A stretch of 64,000 bases of DNA. It comes from Nageia nagi (taxonomy: Eukaryota; Pinophyta). Each line of letters opens with the position of its first letter. Position 1 is the first letter of the stretch. Below the pieces are notes generated by a model, which saw nothing but the letters and a program-made list of their open reading frames with translations, did not search any database and was not told the origin of the DNA. The position numbers and the translations under genes were made by a program. The stretch is from the NCBI GenBank assembly GCA_050084985.1, contig JBITNC010000001.1:182776001-182840000 (forward strand). The letters run 5' to 3'. Shown one piece after another: positions 60,507 to 64,000 of this stretch.

Positions 60507-60816
60507 TGTTAGGTCCCTATACTACTCATGTAGCCCATATATTGTTATTATGTAGAAGCCCACTATGGTTATTGTTATTCCCTTACATTATTATTGTTAT
60601 GTCGGCTAGTGTCCTTTCATTATAGAGGAAACCCTTGGAATCCTATATATACTAAGGAGGTATTATCATTTGATTGTATATTGTTGTGTATTTGATGTAA
60701 TGTAAAGGAGGTTGCCCCCTTGAAGTGGCTTATTATTACTAATTTTATCTCTTATTCAAGGTGTTGAGCTCTTTCTCTTGTGATTTTATGCTATTTTGGG
60801 AACTTGATTCATAACA
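60507..60816 (+). repeat. Chromovirus 3' LTR
   Basis: 310 bp, paired with 54364-54672; about 19 differences counted by eye. Confidence 0.93.
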
Positions 60817-60821
60817 AAGGA

Positions 60822-61529
60822 ATAAATATAAAAACACTTTTAACCTTTCCCTTGGATAAAAGGAAGGTTTAAGGGTGGATTTCTTCTTATAAATAGAGAG
60901 GTATCCCTCTCATTATGTAACTGGATGAAGCATGGTAATGCTTATCTTATAGAGTTGTAGGAATGCTCTTATAGGACCCTTGTAGAAGAATTCTTGAGAA
61001 TTTATAGAAGATTTATCTTGTGAGAAGTAGTAGAATGATGGTTCAAAGTGGATGTACTCCTCAAAGATGGAGGAACCACTATACATAACATGTTATTTTT
61101 TATGTGATTAATTATTGCTTTTCCTAAAGCATGAATGTTATATTTGTTGGAAAACCTTCAAGGTGATTTTGGTTTACATAATCCTTCAATTCCATCACCA
61201 TTTTCCATGTATAATCCTAGATAAGACTTTGTAATTGATATTGTAATTATGATTGTATATTTGATTCTCTATATTTTTCCTATCATAGTGTTTATGATGA
61301 TAAGATTTGGGACAACAATGTATATTTGACTAAGTATAGTTGACTGTGAATATCTAACTTTGTTTATGACTATATAATTGATTGCACTTATGACTCTAAA
61401 AAGTGAATTTTATTTCATTGCTTTTTTTCAAATATTTTTTACATATATTGATGGGGTATTTATGAAAGCTCTTTTTTGTACATAGTCATTGCATTGAACT
61501 AATTTTCATAACTATTATACAATTGTAAA
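60822..61529. other. Non-coding stretch with TATA-like site (C)
   Basis: Counterpart of 14740-15450, with TATAAATAGAGAG near 60888. No gene seen. Confidence 0.35.
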
Positions 61530-62500
61530 TAATAGAGCTACAAAAATCTTGGCCCAAATTATATGTTTTAATTGCAATATTATTTACAAGTCATTCATAA
61601 CCACCAATAATGCATTACAAGTCATTAGCATTGAACCTTTCAATGGTTCTGCTAAATTTATGATCAGAAATAATGTAATAAATATCATACATGCTATTTT
61701 ATTAATAATAGAGCTACAAAAATTTGGGCCCAAATCTCATGTTTTAATTGCAATATTGTTTAATGTACAATTTGCAATGGTTATACCACATTCATAACCA
61801 TGAATAACGTATTGCAAGCCTTACATAATACAAATCATACATGCTATTATACGAATAATATAGCTATAGAAATCTGGGCCCAAATCTTATGTTTTGATTG
61901 CAATATTATTTAATATAGAATTTATAATGGTTATGTCACATTCATAACCATGAATAATGCATTACAAGTCATACATAATTCAATACAAATCATAGATGCA
62001 ATGGTTCTATTGAATTCATAACCAAGAAATAATGCAATACAAATCATACATGTTATTTTACTAATAATAGAGCTACATAAATTTGGGCCCAAATCCTATA
62101 TTTTAATTACAATATTGTTTAATATACAATTTACAATGGTTATGTTACATTCATAATCATAAATAATGCATTACTAGTCATACATAATTCAATAAAAATC
62201 ATACATGCAATGGTTCTGCTAAATTCATAACTAGGAAATAATGCAATACAAATCACACATGCTATTTTATGAATATTAAAGCTATAGAAATTTGGGCCCA
62301 AACCTTATGTTTTAATTGCAATATTGTTTAATGTAGAATTTGTAATGGTTATTCTCCATTCATAACCATGAATAATGCATAACAAGTTATATATAATTCA
62401 ACATAAATTATACATGCAATGGTTTTACTGAATTCATAACCAAGAAATAATGCAATACAAACCATACATGTTATTTTACAAACCCTTTAATGGTTCTACT
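61530..62500. repeat. Tandem repeat with GGGCCC palindrome (C)
   Basis: Five or six units matching 15451-16390, each with TTTGGGCCCAAA or a near variant. The frame at 61549-61797 is a by-product. Copy C has one more partial tail unit (near 62160-62230) than copy A. Confidence 0.78.
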
Positions 62501-62558
62501 GATTTCATAATCAAGACCCTTTAATGAGATAAACAACTTAAGATTGGATGTAGATATA

Positions 62559-62785
62559 TCATGTATGTATATATAAATATACCATGGGCATATATGACAA
62601 ACATCAAGAGTGTTACATTAAAGATATATGATGGGCATATATCAAGAGATATAATGGGTGTATATATGATACATTACATTATCAAAATCTATAAGGATAT
62701 TGTATGGGTCTATATAATATGGTTCATCATCATTGAATGTGGTTCATGATCCTTAAACAATATATTAGGGTTTGTGATCAATATA
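62559..62785. repeat. 227-bp segment with arm-type motifs, only in copy C
   Basis: Copy A passes straight from TAGATATA to AGCTCC (16416-16430). Copy C has an extra 227 bp made largely of ATGGGCATATAT/ATGGGTGTATAT units, the same motif as in the inverted arms 20-26 kb away. It ends in ATATA, as does the sequence before it, which could be a target duplication or a deletion track in copy A. The short frame here is a by-product of the repeat. Confidence 0.65.
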
Positions 62786-64000
62786 AGCTCCATTTTTTGA
62801 TCTGAGATTAAGTATATGAACTAAGATCATGGTTACCAATACTTCCATTGGAAAATAATTATCTTGGCTCCTATGCTCTTTCAATATTAATTAGTATGGG
62901 GAGATAAAGGGTTCAATATCCTTTAAGGACTCTATAGTTGCTCCATGTATAAGATATTTTGAAGCTTTATTATAGATTTTTGTGGCTCTATTTCTAATTT
63001 ATGTAATATCTTGTTTCCTTTTGCAATAGGAATTTTAACCATGCAACTGTAATGCTTCTATTTACTTTTCTTATTTATTGTATTTAATTTAACTATACAT
63101 AAGTATAATATTTAGAAATGTAACCATGTATTATTTATTACAAGCTTATGTGACTTCTTTCCATATTTCTTTCATATCTTGTTTCCTTTTCTCATTATGT
63201 TAACAATATTTTCATGCCTAAAATTATTCATGCATCTTTTGCAGAGAATATTTTCTTTCCTACTCTCATTTTTTAGGTATATTTTACTTAGAAAATTCTC
63301 ATATATATTATGATTCCAATAACTTAGATCCATACACAATACATACATAACTCTAGATATTCACAACTTAGATATTATTTTGCCAATAACTCAGATATTA
63401 TGATACTAATAACTCATATATCATGATGACAATAATTCATACCATAGATAGGATATACACAACTCAAGTCATACAAAACTCATCTATTATGATGAAACAT
63501 AATTCATTTAATAATATTTAAGATCCATATAGAGGACATAAACAACTTAATTGGCAACTGAGGTGTGCCTTCACCATTATTTTACTAATAATATATTATT
63601 CAACTACATATACAAATAGTAACAAGAGTATAAAAATCTCAATTTCAATCCTAATTTTCAAAATCATAATGAACATTAATGTTTTATATGCCTAAAAATG
63701 ATTTATTATTTATTTAATAAATCATATTTAGACTTCTTAAATAATTTAATACAATATTACATATGTTAAGATACAAGGATATTATAATGCAATGCCATGT
63801 TTTATATTAAATACTATATCATATATCATAGATTTTATTTTAAAGTATCTTGAATATAAAAATGATTATATTATTGCAAGAGGTCATCCTTCACTCCTTT
63901 CTATATCTTATATACATTATATAAATGGGTGGATAAGTTGATCTCCATATATTGGAACTCTTTTGATATTGATAAAGAACTTTGATAGGTGGTTGTTAAC
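62786..64000. other. Gene-free AT-rich end of copy C
   Basis: Matches 16424-17580. About 57 bp near 63435-63480 are extra compared with copy A. Nothing coding. Confidence 0.45.

Larger units (their letters stand above)
54364..60816 (+). mobile_element. Full-length Ty3/gypsy chromovirus
   Basis: 6453 bp with LTRs of 309 and 310 bp, primer site, long leader, gag, and pol in the gypsy order protease, RT, RNase H, integrase, then a chromodomain, and a purine tract. Short LTRs and a C-terminal chromodomain fit the Reina/Galadriel-like chromoviruses; the exact clade needs a tree. LTRs differ at about 6% by eye. It inserted in copy C only. Several stops and at least two frameshifts make it inactive. 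Confidence 0.95.
34236..64000. repeat. Copy C of the long unit, split by insertions
   Basis: It corresponds to copy A from about position 44 onward and continues past the window edge. Later insertions are the 780-bp segment at 41815-42594, the LTR elements at 48441-53110 and 54364-60816, and extra segments near 62559 and 63435. Without these it is collinear with A. The left end falls in gypsy-2 at a short shared sequence (ACTACTAG). Confidence 0.9.

Noticed and set aside
62561-62749. 62-codon ORF in the copy C-specific block
   Set aside because: It simply translates the ATGGGCATATAT repeat.

Overview
The window looks like a piece of a very large, AT-rich, repeat-dominated seed-plant nuclear genome. 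I base this on plant-type Ty1/copia and Ty3/gypsy chromovirus retrotransposons with initiator-Met-tRNA primer sites, a MULE transposase relic, decayed PPR-type repeats, nested insertions and a marked scarcity of CpG. The low GC, old LTR pairs and decay dominated by C-to-T changes would suit a gymnosperm, perhaps a gnetophyte such as Welwitschia; that is inference only. I found no intact protein-coding gene, rRNA, tRNA or CRISPR array.

Layout. A long sequence is present twice in direct orientation: copy A (1-17580, cut by the left edge) and copy C (about 34236 to the right edge). A third, partial copy, B, lies at 25721-30866. By eye A and C differ at roughly 8% of positions. Each unit holds, on the minus strand, two related but diverged unknown coding regions (called P1 and P2). 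It also holds a 426-bp chromovirus LTR with its primer site, a pair of inverted minisatellite-like arms, and (A and C only) a plus-strand multi-exon gene relic with a reversed array of shortened PPR-like repeats inside it. A palindrome-bearing tandem repeat follows in A and C.

Between A and B lie a minus-strand Ty1/copia element (18073-22854) with part of its reverse transcriptase deleted, and a minus-strand MULE transposase relic (23100-25030). Between B and C lie two nested minus-strand gypsy relics (31340-34238). Copy C joins the younger one inside its integrase.

Copy C was later hit by two full-length LTR elements whose empty sites survive in copy A. One is a 4.67-kb non-autonomous element with gag and protease only (48441-53110, target duplication CTCTA). 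The other is a 6.45-kb chromovirus with gag, protease, RT, RNase H, integrase and chromodomain (54364-60816, target duplication GAGGA/AAGGA). Both carry many in-frame stops.

The best candidates for something undescribed are the P1/P2 family riding in an LTR-bearing unit that is present three times, the inverted arms around part of it, and the PPR-derived arrays whose unit consistently lacks one segment.
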